A stretch of 64,000 nt of DNA from an uncultured Lachnospiraceae bacterium (GCA_902797185.1 CADBRV010000032.1:1-64000), one strand, 5' to 3'; counted from the stretch's first letter, positions 15,391 to 24,371 are shown. Translations and numbers: made by a program. The notes: a model not told the origin generated them from the sequence alone.

Positions 15391-15786
15391 TCAGTCTTCC
15401 TGCCCGCCGCATTCCGAGTCATCATACTGGCTGTAAGCCTGGTCCACAAGGCCGTGGATTTCATCCGCGGTAATCCCCCTGCAGCGGGCCTCGGCCAAAA
15501 TAATGTCCAGTTCCTGCTGTACTTCCTCCAGGGCTTTCAGATGGTCCACGTCCACATCCACCACGGCGCCCTTCCTACGGTCCAGTTTAATAAAACCTTC
15601 CTGTTTCAGCAAGGAGTATGTCTTATTCACCGTATGCATGTTGATGCCGATCTCTTCCGCCAGGGAACGGACGGAAGGGAGCGGGTCGCCATCCTGCAGC
15701 TGCTGCGTGGCAATCCCCATGATAATCTGGTTCCGAAGCTGGATATAAAAGGCTTCATCACTGTTAAAATCAATTTCAATATACAT
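15391..15786 (-). CDS. GntR-family transcriptional regulator, YtrA type
   Basis: 131 residues. The N-terminal winged helix-turn-helix (about 10-75) has the GntR pattern YIQLRNQI, GDPLPSVRSLAEE and NMHTVNKTYSLL. Only a short helical C-terminal tail follows, with no ligand domain, as in the YtrA subfamily. The start at 15786 has AGGAGG seven bases upstream; an in-frame start at 15984 would run through the intergenic repeat and is rejected. It leads the clpC operon and could control it. YtrA-type regulators often govern ABC transporters, but none is adjacent here. Confidence 0.88.
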   Translation of the reverse strand: MYIEIDFNSDEAFYIQLRNQIIMGIATQQLQDGDPLPSVRSLAEEIGINMHTVNKTYSLLKQEGFIKLDRRKGAVVDVDVDHLKALEEVQQELDIILAEARCRGITADEIHGLVDQAYSQYDDSECGGQED

Positions 15787-15817
15787 AAAGAAGCCTCCTT
15801 TCTCATCTGTTCTACAT

Positions 15818-15823
15818 ATTATA
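15818..15823 (-). promoter_or_regulatory. Likely -10 box of the GntR-clpC operon
   Basis: TATAAT read on the minus strand, 32 bases upstream of the regulator start. The hexamer 17 bases upstream (TGGAAG) is a poor -35, so the promoter may need an activator or use another start point. Confidence 0.45.
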
Positions 15824-15886
15824 ACACAGAAGAAGGGGCTCTTCCAGTACGGAGCCGTCCCTGGCCGCAGGAAAATGTGCCCATCA

Positions 15887-16001
15887 GGAGGGCCTGCGTC
15901 ATCACCCTGCGAAGCGATGACATCGCGGGAGAGCCACGCCATGCAGATTCGCACTTCGTGCGAAGGCGCGCCCTGCGTCATCACCCTGCGGGTGATGACA
16001 T
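15887..16001 (-). repeat. Intergenic module B, one full and one partial copy
   Basis: The full copy (15927-16001, minus orientation) has the typical two hairpins: GCCACGCC paired with GGCGCGCC around GCACTTCGTGC, then TCATCACC/GGTGATGA. A partial copy of the second hairpin lies at 15887-15925. The element fills the divergent region between the GntR gene and the small membrane protein gene. Confidence 0.8.
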
Positions 16002-16023
16002 TATAATCCCATTGCGCTATAAT
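15995..16023 (+). promoter_or_regulatory. Promoter of the 79-residue protein, with -35 inside a repeat
   Basis: ATGACA (15995-16000), 17 bases, TATAAT (16018-16023). The -35 hexamer is the closing arm of the module B hairpin (GGTGATGACA), so the repeat seems to have supplied half the promoter. The start codon is 33 bases downstream. Confidence 0.7.
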
Positions 16024-16056
16024 CGTCCTAGATTATTTTCACAGGAGGCCTGAAAA

Positions 16057-16296
16057 ATGAAACTGGTGAAACGGATCCTTGCCATCTGCGGCATCATCTT
16101 CCTTGTGGCAATGTATGCATCCACCCTGGTTTTTGCCATTATCGGCAACCCGAAAACCATGGGCATGTTCAAAGCCTCCATCTTTGCTACTTTCATCATC
16201 CCTGTCCTGATCTGGGCTTATACTTTTATCTACAAACTGATCAAAGACCGCTTCCAGGATGACGGGGCGCAGGACGAGGACGAATCCTCCCGCTGA
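16057..16296 (+). CDS. Small membrane protein, unknown function
   Basis: 79 residues with two predicted membrane segments (about 7-28 and 40-61), a GNPKTMGMFKA link between them, and a charged acidic tail (DDGAQDEDESS). ACAGGAGG lies eight bases before the ATG and a good promoter lies upstream. A plus-strand terminator at 16449-16479 would end its transcript, so it is a stand-alone gene. I do not recognise a named family. Confidence 0.75.
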   Translation: MKLVKRILAICGIIFLVAMYASTLVFAIIGNPKTMGMFKASIFATFIIPVLIWAYTFIYKLIKDRFQDDGAQDEDESSR

Positions 16297-16321
16297 AGCG
16301 GGCCTCTCCTTACGATAAAAG

Positions 16322-16399
16322 GCGGGAAAGCCGCGCCATGAAAGATCACGCTTTGCGTGAGGGCGCGGCCTGCGTCACCGCCTTGCCAGGCGATGACAG
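16322..16399 (-). repeat. Intergenic module B copy
   Basis: Minus-orientation copy with stem GCCGCGCC/GGCGCGGC around ATCACGCTTTGCGTGA and a second hairpin CACCGCC/GGCGATG. It lies between the small membrane protein gene and the purA terminator. Confidence 0.8.
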
Positions 16400-16406
16400 A
16401 TAGACG

Positions 16407-16443
16407 AAAAGCCGCTATACACTTTACCTGTATAACGGCTTTC
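16407..16443 (-). terminator. purA terminator
   Basis: AAAAGCCG(C/T)TATACA pairs with TGTATA(A)CGGCTTT in a stem of about 15 bp, with a TTTT run on the minus strand. It lies 58 bases past the purA stop codon. Confidence 0.75.
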
Positions 16444-16448
16444 CTTTT

Positions 16449-16479
16449 CAGGCCGGTCCTTCCGGCCTGTTTCTTTTTT
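16449..16479 (+). terminator. Terminator of the 79-residue protein gene
   Basis: CAGGCCGG and CCGGCCTG form a perfect 8-bp stem around a 5-base loop, followed by TTTCTTTTTT on the plus strand. It is back-to-back with the purA terminator. Confidence 0.8.
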
Positions 16480-16500
16480 CTACCAGCGCAGCATCATTAT

Positions 16501-17784
16501 TTATTTGTTACGGTAAATGATGTCGCTCCTGCCCGGCCCATTGGAAATCATGGTAATCGGGTATCCAATCTGGGATTCGATAAATTCGATGTAATCACGG
16601 CATTTCTGAGGCAGGTCTTCATATTTCTTAATCCCGCGGATATCACATTTCCAGCCCGGGAATACCTTGTATACCGGCTTGCACCTCTTCAGGTCCTTCG
16701 TAACCGGGAATTCGGTAATTTCTTTCCCGTCCAGTTCATATGCAACGCAGACAGGGATTTCATCCAGATATCCCAACGCATCTACTACGGTAAATGCCAC
16801 ATCGGTAGCGCCCTGGAGACGGCATCCGTATTTGGATGCAACGCAGTCATACCAGCCAACCCTCCTGGGCCTTCCGGTGGTAGCGCCGTATTCGCCGCCG
16901 TCACCGCCGTGGTTCCTGAGGGATTCTGCCTCATCGCCAAAGATCTCGGATACAAATTCCCCTGCACCTACAGCGGAAGAATATGCCTTGGAAACAACCA
17001 CGATCTTCTGGATCTCATAGGGCGGGATGCCTGCGCCGATGGCGCCATAAGCAGCCAGTGGGGAGGACGATGTAACCATCGGGTAAATACCATGGTCCGG
17101 ATCCTTCATGGTGCCCAGCTGCCCTTCCAGAAGGGCAGTCTTGCCTTCCTTGAGGGCCTTGTCCAGATACAGGGAAACGTTGCCCAGATACGGTTCTACT
17201 TTTTCACGTTCTTCCTTGATCCACTTAAGGAGCCCCTGCCTGTCAATGGGGTCTGTATGGTAAAGGTTCTTCAGGAGCACGTCCTTCTGGTCCGCGATCC
17301 GGTTGATCTTTTCCATCAGCACGTCATCATCCTGGAAGAATTCGTTTACCTGCCAGCCGATCTTTGCGTATTTATCGGAATAAAACGGCGCGATGCCGGA
17401 CTTGGTGGAACCGAAGGACTTGCCTGCCAGCCTTGCCTCTTCAAGGGAATCAAACAAAACATGGTAAGGCATCATCACCTGTACCCTGTCGGAAACCATG
17501 AGCTGTGGCTTTGGCACCCCTTTGGAAACAATGTCCTGGATTTCCTTGCCGAATTTTTCTATATCAAATGCCATCCCGTTTCCTACGATGTTCATGATGT
17601 TTTCATGGAAAACACCGGAAGGGAGGGTATGGAGTGCGAACTTTCCATATTTATTGACAATGGTATGGCCGGCGTTTGCACCGCCCTGGAAACGGATTAC
17701 GATATCCGCGTCTTCCGCCAGCATATCGGTAATCTTACCCTTGCCTTCATCTCCCCAATTGGCACCAACAACTGCTTTTACCAT
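16501..17784 (-). CDS. purA: Adenylosuccinate synthetase
   Basis: A 427-residue enzyme that joins IMP and aspartate with GTP on the route to AMP. The P-loop GDEGKGK is at residues 11-17 with Asp12 as the expected base. FQGGANAGHT follows, and RRVGWYD and the C-terminal NGPGRSD guanine-recognition region are present. GGAGGAACAATTT precedes the ATG. It lies 71 bases after the thioesterase gene in the same direction. purL in this window belongs to the same pathway but is transcribed separately. Confidence 0.96.
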   Translation of the reverse strand: MVKAVVGANWGDEGKGKITDMLAEDADIVIRFQGGANAGHTIVNKYGKFALHTLPSGVFHENIMNIVGNGMAFDIEKFGKEIQDIVSKGVPKPQLMVSDRVQVMMPYHVLFDSLEEARLAGKSFGSTKSGIAPFYSDKYAKIGWQVNEFFQDDDVLMEKINRIADQKDVLLKNLYHTDPIDRQGLLKWIKEEREKVEPYLGNVSLYLDKALKEGKTALLEGQLGTMKDPDHGIYPMVTSSSPLAAYGAIGAGIPPYEIQKIVVVSKAYSSAVGAGEFVSEIFGDEAESLRNHGGDGGEYGATTGRPRRVGWYDCVASKYGCRLQGATDVAFTVVDALGYLDEIPVCVAYELDGKEITEFPVTKDLKRCKPVYKVFPGWKCDIRGIKKYEDLPQKCRDYIEFIESQIGYPITMISNGPGRSDIIYRNK

Positions 17785-17855
17785 AAATTGTTCCTCCTGC
17801 CCCCGCCGAGGGCTCTTTTATTCCTGCCGCATGAACCTTTCATCCTGCCTGCGCG

Positions 17856-18311
17856 TCAGTCAGCGCCCGGAAAATGGATCTCTCCGTGCAGGTAAAAATA
17901 TGTCATAATCGACGTTACCAATAGTACTCCGCTATCATTAAATATGTCAACCTGGTAGACGCAGGTCTTCTTTCCGGCTTTTACTTCATGCGCTTCCGCC
18001 ACCAGCTTCTTTGTATCCATGGCGGCATTCAGGTAACTGATCTCGCTGTTCAAAGTGCACACCGGGCGGCGCCTGGTGCAGGCCGCGGAACCTCCTACCG
18101 AATCAGCCAATGCGAAAAGCAGCCCGCCATGTACAGAGCCGATGGGGTTGAAATGGTGGTCCTGAAGCACTACTTCCCCCTTGGACCATCCAAGGCCGGC
18201 GTCTGTAATCTCTATATCCACGTAGCTGGCAAAGTGGTTCACGCCGCTGTTACGGTATTTGACCAGCTCTTTAAAATAGGTTTCATCATCCATTTCCTGG
18301 TAGGAAGCCAT
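17856..18311 (-). CDS. PaaI-family hotdog thioesterase
   Basis: A 151-residue protein with a single hotdog domain. The substrate-binding NPIGSVHGGLLFALADSVGG segment (about 55-74) has the HGG turn and the acidic residue of PaaI/YbgC-like acyl-CoA thioesterases. LNSEISYLNAA and the C-terminal strands complete the fold. The substrate cannot be told from sequence. It precedes purA and follows an intergenic repeat. Confidence 0.85.
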   Translation of the reverse strand: MASYQEMDDETYFKELVKYRNSGVNHFASYVDIEITDAGLGWSKGEVVLQDHHFNPIGSVHGGLLFALADSVGGSAACTRRRPVCTLNSEISYLNAAMDTKKLVAEAHEVKAGKKTCVYQVDIFNDSGVLLVTSIMTYFYLHGEIHFPGAD

Positions 18312-18333
18312 AAACCATCCTCCTTCACCTGCA

Positions 18334-18436
18334 CATCACGCTACGGGTGATGATGTTTTTATCCGTAGGGCCATGCCGTTTCAATGCGCCTGCGGCGCGG
18401 GCATGGCCTGCATCATCCCCTTCCAAGCGATGACAT
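18334..18436 (-). repeat. Intergenic module B copy, diverged
   Basis: Minus-orientation copy: GGCCATGCC pairs with GGCATGGCC around a GCGCCTGCGGCGC hairpin, followed by CATCATCCCC...GCGATGACAT. A short extra hairpin CATCACG...GGTGATG (18334-18354) precedes it. It fills the gap between the ABC-F gene end and the thioesterase start. Confidence 0.75.
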
Positions 18437-18444
18437 AAATTAAA

Positions 18445-20088
18445 TTAATTGTCCTCCGCATCTTCCTCCTGCAGGACGGTAACGCCCTGCCTCTTCCTTG
18501 CGGAAGCATCTGCTTCCAGGTAATCATCATAGGTAGAGATCTTGTCAATCATGCCGCCATCCGGCAGGATCTCGATGATGCGGTTTGCCGTGGTCTGTAC
18601 CACCTGGTGGTCTCTTGAGGCAAACAGGATGACGCCCGGGAATTTCATCATGCCATTATTGAGGGCCGTGATGGACTCCATGTCCAAATGGTCTGTCGGC
18701 TCATCGAAGATCAGCACGTTGGAGCCTTCAATCATCATCTTGGAAAGAAGGACCCTGACCTTTTCCCCACCGGAAAGCACCCGCATCTTCTTGATGCCCG
18801 CATCGCCCGGGAAAAGCATCCTGCCCAGAAAGCCCCTGACATAGCTGGCGTCCTTGTTTTCGGAAAACTGGGTCAGCCAGTCCGCGATGGCAAGGTCCGT
18901 ATCAAAGATCTTGGTGTTGTCCTTCGGAAAATAAGACTGGCTGGTGGTAACACCCCATTTGTAATCGCCCTCGTCCGGCTCCATCTCCCCTGCAAGGATC
19001 TGGAACAGCACGGTCTTGGCACGTTCATTTGCGCCTACAAAAGCGATCTTGTCATCATGCCCCACGGTAAAGGAGACATGGTCCAGGATCTTTTCACCAT
19101 CGATGGACTTGGAAATGTTTTCTACCGTAAGCACTTCATTGCCGATCTCACGGTTTGGGCGGAAATCAATATAAGGATATTTCCTGCTGGAAGGACGGAT
19201 GTCATCCAGCTCGATCTTCTCCAATGCCCTTTTCCTGGAAGTTGCCTGCTTGGATTTGGAAGCGTTAGCGGAGAAACGGGAAATAAAGTCCTTTAATTCC
19301 TTGATCTTCTCTTCCTTCTTGCGGTTTGCTTCCTTCCTCTGCTTTAAAATCAGCTGGCTGGATTCATACCAGAAATCATAGTTGCCGGCATAAAGCTGTA
19401 TCTTGCCATAATCAATGTCCGCGATATTCGTGCAGACCTTGTTCAGGAAATACCGGTCGTGGGATACGACGATGACGGTATTTTCAAAATTGATCAGGAA
19501 TTCTTCCAGCCATTCGATGGCATCCAGGTCCAGGTTGTTGGTCGGCTCGTCCAGAAGCAGGATGTCCGGGTTTCCGAACAAGGCTTTTGCCAGAAGCACT
19601 TTGACCTTGATTTCACCGGTCATATCCCCCATCTTCTCGTGATGGAGCTCGCTGGTGACGCCCAGCCCGTTCAGAAGGGTCTCCGCGTCGGATTCGGCGT
19701 TCCAGCCATCCATTTCAGCAAATTCGGCTTCCAGCTCGCTGGCACGGATCCCGTCTTCGTCTGAAAAATTTTCCTTCATATATAATGCGTCTTTTTCCTG
19801 GCGGATGTCATAGAGCCTTTTGTTGCCCATGATGACGGTATCCAGTACAGGATATTCATCATATTTAAAGTGGTCCTGCTCCAGAAAAGAAAGACGCTGC
19901 CCCGGAGTAATCACCACTTCGCCGCTGGTAGGCTCCAACTGCCCGCTCAAAATCCGCAGGAAAGTGGACTTTCCGGCACCATTTGCACCGATAATCCCAT
20001 AACAGTTTCCTTCTGTAAACTTGATGTTGACGTCTTCGAACAGGGCACTTTTCCCGATCCGGAGGCTGATGTTATTTGCACTGATCAT
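18445..20088 (-). CDS. ABC-F family ATPase (YkpA/YbiT type)
   Basis: 547 residues with two ABC domains and no membrane segment, the pattern of ribosome-associated ABC-F proteins. The first domain has a good Walker A (GANGAGKS, about 34-41), a reduced signature (MTGEIKVKVLLAKAL) and LLLDEPTNNLD. The linker (about 235-310) is Lys/Glu rich. The second domain has a degenerate Walker A (GANERAKT, Ala for the last Gly) with an intact LSGGEKVR signature. From memory, this degeneracy recurs in the YkpA group, so it is probably normal for the family. A promoter lies 160-190 bases upstream, leaving a long leader. Confidence 0.9.
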   Translation of the reverse strand: MISANNISLRIGKSALFEDVNIKFTEGNCYGIIGANGAGKSTFLRILSGQLEPTSGEVVITPGQRLSFLEQDHFKYDEYPVLDTVIMGNKRLYDIRQEKDALYMKENFSDEDGIRASELEAEFAEMDGWNAESDAETLLNGLGVTSELHHEKMGDMTGEIKVKVLLAKALFGNPDILLLDEPTNNLDLDAIEWLEEFLINFENTVIVVSHDRYFLNKVCTNIADIDYGKIQLYAGNYDFWYESSQLILKQRKEANRKKEEKIKELKDFISRFSANASKSKQATSRKRALEKIELDDIRPSSRKYPYIDFRPNREIGNEVLTVENISKSIDGEKILDHVSFTVGHDDKIAFVGANERAKTVLFQILAGEMEPDEGDYKWGVTTSQSYFPKDNTKIFDTDLAIADWLTQFSENKDASYVRGFLGRMLFPGDAGIKKMRVLSGGEKVRVLLSKMMIEGSNVLIFDEPTDHLDMESITALNNGMMKFPGVILFASRDHQVVQTTANRIIEILPDGGMIDKISTYDDYLEADASARKRQGVTVLQEEDAEDN

Positions 20089-20249
20089 CTGTGGGATGGA
20101 TTCCTTTCTGCATTACCCTTTCATCAACCAAAAGCCCATGCTGTCAAAACAGGTTATGCTTGTGTGGAAACAGCCTGCCCGGCCGTCCTCGATATGATGA
20201 AATATACATAGAAGCTGTCCGTGTCCATTACAAAACACATACAGAGCAT

Positions 20250-20278
20250 ATTTTACCCTTTACGCAGCGCTAATGCAA
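20250..20278 (-). promoter_or_regulatory. Promoter of the ABC-F gene
   Basis: On the minus strand TTGCAT (20278-20273), 17 bases, TAAAAT (20255-20250). The transcript would have a leader of about 155 bases before the ATG at 20088, which leaves room for attenuation control as known for some antibiotic-resistance ABC-F genes; I did not identify a leader peptide. Confidence 0.65.
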
Positions 20279-20426
20279 GCTGAAACACGTAAAAAATGGG
20301 ACTGCGTGCCCAAATATACAGACGCGGAGGAAGATGCTTGACAACAGTGTGCTTTTATCCTATATTTTACGTCATTTTAACAGAAAATTCGTTCAAAACA
20401 GTTTTGGATTTTTGACGAATCCCAAA

Positions 20427-20455
20427 TTGACACCCCGAATAGCGAATGCTACTAT
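20427..20455 (+). promoter_or_regulatory. Promoter of nifJ
   Basis: TTGACA (20427-20432), 17 bases, TACTAT (20450-20455), 41 bases before the start codon. Just upstream, TTTTGGATT and AATCCCAAA (20402-20426) form an imperfect inverted repeat that touches the -35 and could be an operator. Confidence 0.8.
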
Positions 20456-20495
20456 AAAATTGGTTTTTAAATTATCGCTATTGGAGGTAATAGTA

Positions 20496-23400
20496 ATGAA
20501 GCGTCACATGAAAACAATGGACGGCAACAACGCAGCTGCACATGTTGCATATGCGTATACCGAAGTTGCCGCTATTTACCCGATTACCCCTTCTTCCGTA
20601 ATGGCCGAAGTCTCTGACGAATGGGCTGTTGCCGGAAGGAAAAACCTGTTTGGGGAAACCGTCCAGATTACAGAAATGCAGTCGGAAGCAGGTGCCGCTG
20701 GCACCGTGCATGGATCCCTGGCATCCGGGGCATTGACGACGACTTATACCGCATCACAGGGACTTCTCCTGATGATCCCGAACATGTATAAGATTGCCGC
20801 AGAACGGCTTCCGGGCGTCTTCCATGTTTCTGCCCGTGCCGTATCCAGCCACGCGCTGAATATTTTCGGTGACCATTCCGATGTATACGCCTGCCGCCAG
20901 ACCGGTGTCTGCATGCTCTGTGAAAGCAGCGTCCAGGAAGTCATGGACCTGGCACCGGTAGCACACCTTGCTGCCATCAAGGGCCGCCTGCCGTTCATCA
21001 ACTTCTTCGATGGTTTCCGTACTTCCCACGAAATCCAGAAGATTGAAGTATGGGATTACAAAGACCTGGCTGACATGCTGGACTGGGATGCCGTTGCCAA
21101 ATTCAAAGACGACGTCTTCAGCCCGGAAAACCCATACCAGATGGGCTCTTCCCAGAACCCGGACATCTTCTTCCAGAACAGGGAAGCCATCAATACGGCA
21201 TATGATGAAATGCCGGCCATTGTCCAGGCACAGATGGACAAAGTAAATGCCAAGATCGGCACGAACTACAAGCTGTTCAACTATTACGGCGCAGAGGACG
21301 CAGAAACCGTCATCATCGCCATGGGTTCTGTAAACGAAACCATTGAAGAGACCGTTGACTACCTGAACGCAAAAGGCGGAAAGGTCGGCATGGTCCGCGT
21401 ACGCCTCTATCGTCCGTTCTGCGCACAGGCACTGATCGATGCCCTGCCGGATACCGTAAAAACCATCAACGTATTAGACCGTACCAAAGAAGCAGGTTCC
21501 GAAGGCGAGCCTTTGTTCCTGGATGTCGTTGCAGCCCTCAAGGGCAGCAAGTTTGACAGCGTTACCATCAATGGCGGCCGTTACGGGCTTGGTTCCAAGA
21601 ACACCACTCCGGGACAGATCCTTTCCGTATTTAATAACAAAGACAAGAGGGAATTCACCATCGGCATCACGGACGATGTGACCGGCCTTTCCCTTCCTGT
21701 TACGGAAGACCCAGATACGACTCCGGAAGGCACCATCAGCTGCAAATTCTGGGGCCTTGGTTCCGATGGTACCGTAGGTGCAAACAAGAACTCCATCAAG
21801 ATCATCGGCGACAATACAGATATGTATGCCCAGGCATACTTTGATTATGATTCCAAGAAGTCAGGCGGCGTCACAGTATCCCACCTGCGTTTCGGGAAGA
21901 ATCCGATCCACTCCATTTACCTGATTGAAAAGGCAAACTTCGTTGCCTGCCATAATGCTTCTTATATCCGCAATTATGACATTGTGCAGGACCTGGTAGA
22001 TGGCGGCACTTTCCTTCTGAACTGCCCTTGGGATGTAGAGGAGCTGGATAAAATCCTTCCGCCCCAGACAAAACGCTATATCGCGCAGCACCATATCAAA
22101 TTCTATATCATTAATGGTATCAGGATCGGCCAGGAAATCGGCCTTGGACAGAGGATTAACACCGTCCTGCAGTCCGCTTTCTTCAAGCTTGCAGATATCA
22201 TTCCGGAAGAAAAAGCCATCACTTTGATGAAGGCAGCCGCAAAAGCTTCCTATGCAAAGAAGGGTGACAACATCGTAAAGATGAACTACGATGCCATCGA
22301 TGCAGGTGCCGCACAGGTAGTCAAAGTTGACGTACCGGCAGAATGGGCACAGTGCGAAGGCACTACTGTACCGGCAGATGCTACCGAAGGACGCAAAGCT
22401 GCACTGGATTTCGTAAACCGCATCCAGAAAAAGATCAACCACCAGCAGGGCAACTCCCTCCCGGTATCCGAATTCGTCAAATACCAGGACGGCTCCTGCC
22501 CCAGCGGTACTTCCGCTTACGAAAAACGAGGCATTGCGACTAATGTGCCTGTTTGGAATGCTGCAAATTGTATCGAATGCAACCGCTGCTCCTATGTATG
22601 TCCGCACGCTGCAATCCGCCCGTTTGCCATGACGGAAGAAGAAGCCGCCGGTATTCCGGAAGGCATGGGAGTAAAGGCTATGAACGGCATGCCGCAGTAC
22701 AAATACGCCATCGCTATTTCCGTATTTGACTGCACCGGATGCGGTTCCTGCGCGGAGATCTGCCCGGCTAAGGAAAAAGCCCTCGTGATGCATCCTTTCG
22801 ACGAAGAACGCCAGGATACACAGAAATATTTCGACTATGCCGTCAAGCTTCCGAACAAGGAAGATGTGGTAGAAAAATTCAAACCGGGCACTGTAAAGGG
22901 AAGCCAGTTCCGCCAGCCGCTGCTTGAGTTCTCCGGAGCCTGCGCAGGATGCGGCGAGACGCCTTATGTCAAGCTCCTGACACAGCTGTTCGGCGACAAG
23001 CTTTATATTGGAAACGCAACCGGATGCTCCAGCATCTGGGGCAACTCCTCACCTTCTACCCCGTTCACGGTGAACCAGCAGGGCAAGGGTCCGGCATGGT
23101 CCAACTCCTTGTTCGAGGATGCGGCTGAGTTCGGTTTCGGTATGAAGCTGGGACAGAAAGCCATCCGCAGGGAACTGAAAGACCAGGTTAACGCGCTGGC
23201 TGCACAGACAGGCAATGACGCAGTAAAAGAAGCTGCCGCTAAATACCTGGATACTTACACCAACGGTGCTCAGAACGGGAAGGCAACCGATGAACTGGTA
23301 GCCGCCCTCCAGGGAGAATCTTCCGACCTTGCAAGGAACATCCTGTTGCAGAAGAAATTCCTGGCAAAGAAATCCCACTGGGTAATCGGCGGTGATGGCT

Positions 23401-24032
23401 GGGCTTACGATATCGGCTTCGGCGGCCTTGACCATGTCATTGCCAGCGGCGAAGACGTGAACCTCCTGGTACTGGATACCGAGGTATATTCCAATACAGG
23501 CGGACAGTCCTCCAAAGCTACCCCGACCGGCGCTGTTGCACAGTTTGCCGCAGGCGGCAAGCCGATCCGCAAGAAAGACCTGGCAGGCATCGCCATGAGC
23601 TACGGCTATGTATATGTTGCATCTGTTGCCATGGGCGCAGATTACAACCAGTGCGTAAAAGCCTTTGAAGAGGCAGAATCCTATGAAGGACCGTCTGTCA
23701 TCATCGCTTACGCTCCTTGTATCAACCATGGCATCAAGAAGGGCATGTCCAAGGCGATGATCGAGGAGGACCTGGCAGTAAAGGCCGGCTATTGGCACAA
23801 CTTCCGCTTCGACCCACGCAAGATCGATTCCGGAAAGAGCGCTTTCACCCTGGATTCGAAGGAGCCGACAGGCGACTACATCCAGTTCCTGGATGGGGAA
23901 GTTCGTTACAACTCCCTGCGTAAAGTAGATGCCAAGAAGGCAGAAGTCCTCTTTGACAAGTCCAAGAGGGATGCACAGGAACGTTACCAGCACCTGAAGA
24001 AGCTTGTAAGCTTCTATGAGCAGGGAGACTGA
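20496..24032 (+). CDS. nifJ: Pyruvate:ferredoxin (flavodoxin) oxidoreductase
   Basis: 1178 residues, the one-chain homodimeric form. It oxidises pyruvate to acetyl-CoA and CO2 and reduces ferredoxin, feeding fermentation and hydrogen or butyrate formation. The N-terminal half carries AYTEVAAIYPITPSS. Two 4Fe-4S ferredoxin motifs start at Cys692 (CIECNRCSYVCP) and Cys746 (CTGCGSCAEICP). The proximal cluster has GACAGCGETPY, and the TPP site GDGWAYDIGFGG lies near 965 with NTGGQSSK after it. The start at 20496 has TTGGAGGT seven bases upstream; the longer frame back to 20334 crosses the promoter and is rejected. Confidence 0.97.
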   Translation: MKRHMKTMDGNNAAAHVAYAYTEVAAIYPITPSSVMAEVSDEWAVAGRKNLFGETVQITEMQSEAGAAGTVHGSLASGALTTTYTASQGLLLMIPNMYKIAAERLPGVFHVSARAVSSHALNIFGDHSDVYACRQTGVCMLCESSVQEVMDLAPVAHLAAIKGRLPFINFFDGFRTSHEIQKIEVWDYKDLADMLDWDAVAKFKDDVFSPENPYQMGSSQNPDIFFQNREAINTAYDEMPAIVQAQMDKVNAKIGTNYKLFNYYGAEDAETVIIAMGSVNETIEETVDYLNAKGGKVGMVRVRLYRPFCAQALIDALPDTVKTINVLDRTKEAGSEGEPLFLDVVAALKGSKFDSVTINGGRYGLGSKNTTPGQILSVFNNKDKREFTIGITDDVTGLSLPVTEDPDTTPEGTISCKFWGLGSDGTVGANKNSIKIIGDNTDMYAQAYFDYDSKKSGGVTVSHLRFGKNPIHSIYLIEKANFVACHNASYIRNYDIVQDLVDGGTFLLNCPWDVEELDKILPPQTKRYIAQHHIKFYIINGIRIGQEIGLGQRINTVLQSAFFKLADIIPEEKAITLMKAAAKASYAKKGDNIVKMNYDAIDAGAAQVVKVDVPAEWAQCEGTTVPADATEGRKAALDFVNRIQKKINHQQGNSLPVSEFVKYQDGSCPSGTSAYEKRGIATNVPVWNAANCIECNRCSYVCPHAAIRPFAMTEEEAAGIPEGMGVKAMNGMPQYKYAIAISVFDCTGCGSCAEICPAKEKALVMHPFDEERQDTQKYFDYAVKLPNKEDVVEKFKPGTVKGSQFRQPLLEFSGACAGCGETPYVKLLTQLFGDKLYIGNATGCSSIWGNSSPSTPFTVNQQGKGPAWSNSLFEDAAEFGFGMKLGQKAIRRELKDQVNALAAQTGNDAVKEAAAKYLDTYTNGAQNGKATDELVAALQGESSDLARNILLQKKFLAKKSHWVIGGDGWAYDIGFGGLDHVIASGEDVNLLVLDTEVYSNTGGQSSKATPTGAVAQFAAGGKPIRKKDLAGIAMSYGYVYVASVAMGADYNQCVKAFEEAESYEGPSVIIAYAPCINHGIKKGMSKAMIEEDLAVKAGYWHNFRFDPRKIDSGKSAFTLDSKEPTGDYIQFLDGEVRYNSLRKVDAKKAEVLFDKSKRDAQERYQHLKKLVSFYEQGD

Positions 24033-24182
24033 CCACCCGGTCCTCGCACAAGGCCGGCAGTCTCAGATCCATCTGGTTATCCTGCCGCTTTCCCTTCGTT
24101 GAAAGGGGACAGGGCACATTCAAAGAAGGGGCAAGGGAGGATCTAAGGCAGCCTGGGCTTACAACAGTAAAATAAATTTTAT

Positions 24183-24257
24183 AAAACAGGGTTTTCCAAT
24201 GAACCCCTCTCCTGCCGCACATGGCAGGAAGGCTTCAACGGAAAATCCTGTTTTTTG
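24183..24257 (+). terminator. nifJ terminator
   Basis: AAACAGGGTTTTCC pairs with GGAAAATCCTGTTTTTT, closing a larger loop that contains a second hairpin (CCTGCC...GGCAGG). It ends in TTTTTT, about 150 bases past the nifJ stop codon. The stretch between (24033-24182) holds no recognisable gene. Confidence 0.75.
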
Positions 24258-24371
24258 TATGAAAAAAAGCTACAGGACCTTCTGGATCCTATAGCATTTC
24301 GTTTTCTAAATGTATGTACTTTTTACTGAGGAAGAGCCTGTTACGAACTGCAAATGTACAATGTACCTTGT

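Noticed and set aside
16357-17895. 512-codon plus-strand frame opposite purA
   Set aside because: It is a shadow of purA and crosses two terminators and a repeat.
18445-20088. Degenerate second Walker A in the ABC-F protein as a sign of inactivation
   Set aside because: The rest of the gene is intact, and similar substitutions are, to my recollection, usual in the YkpA/YbiT group, so it is probably normal.
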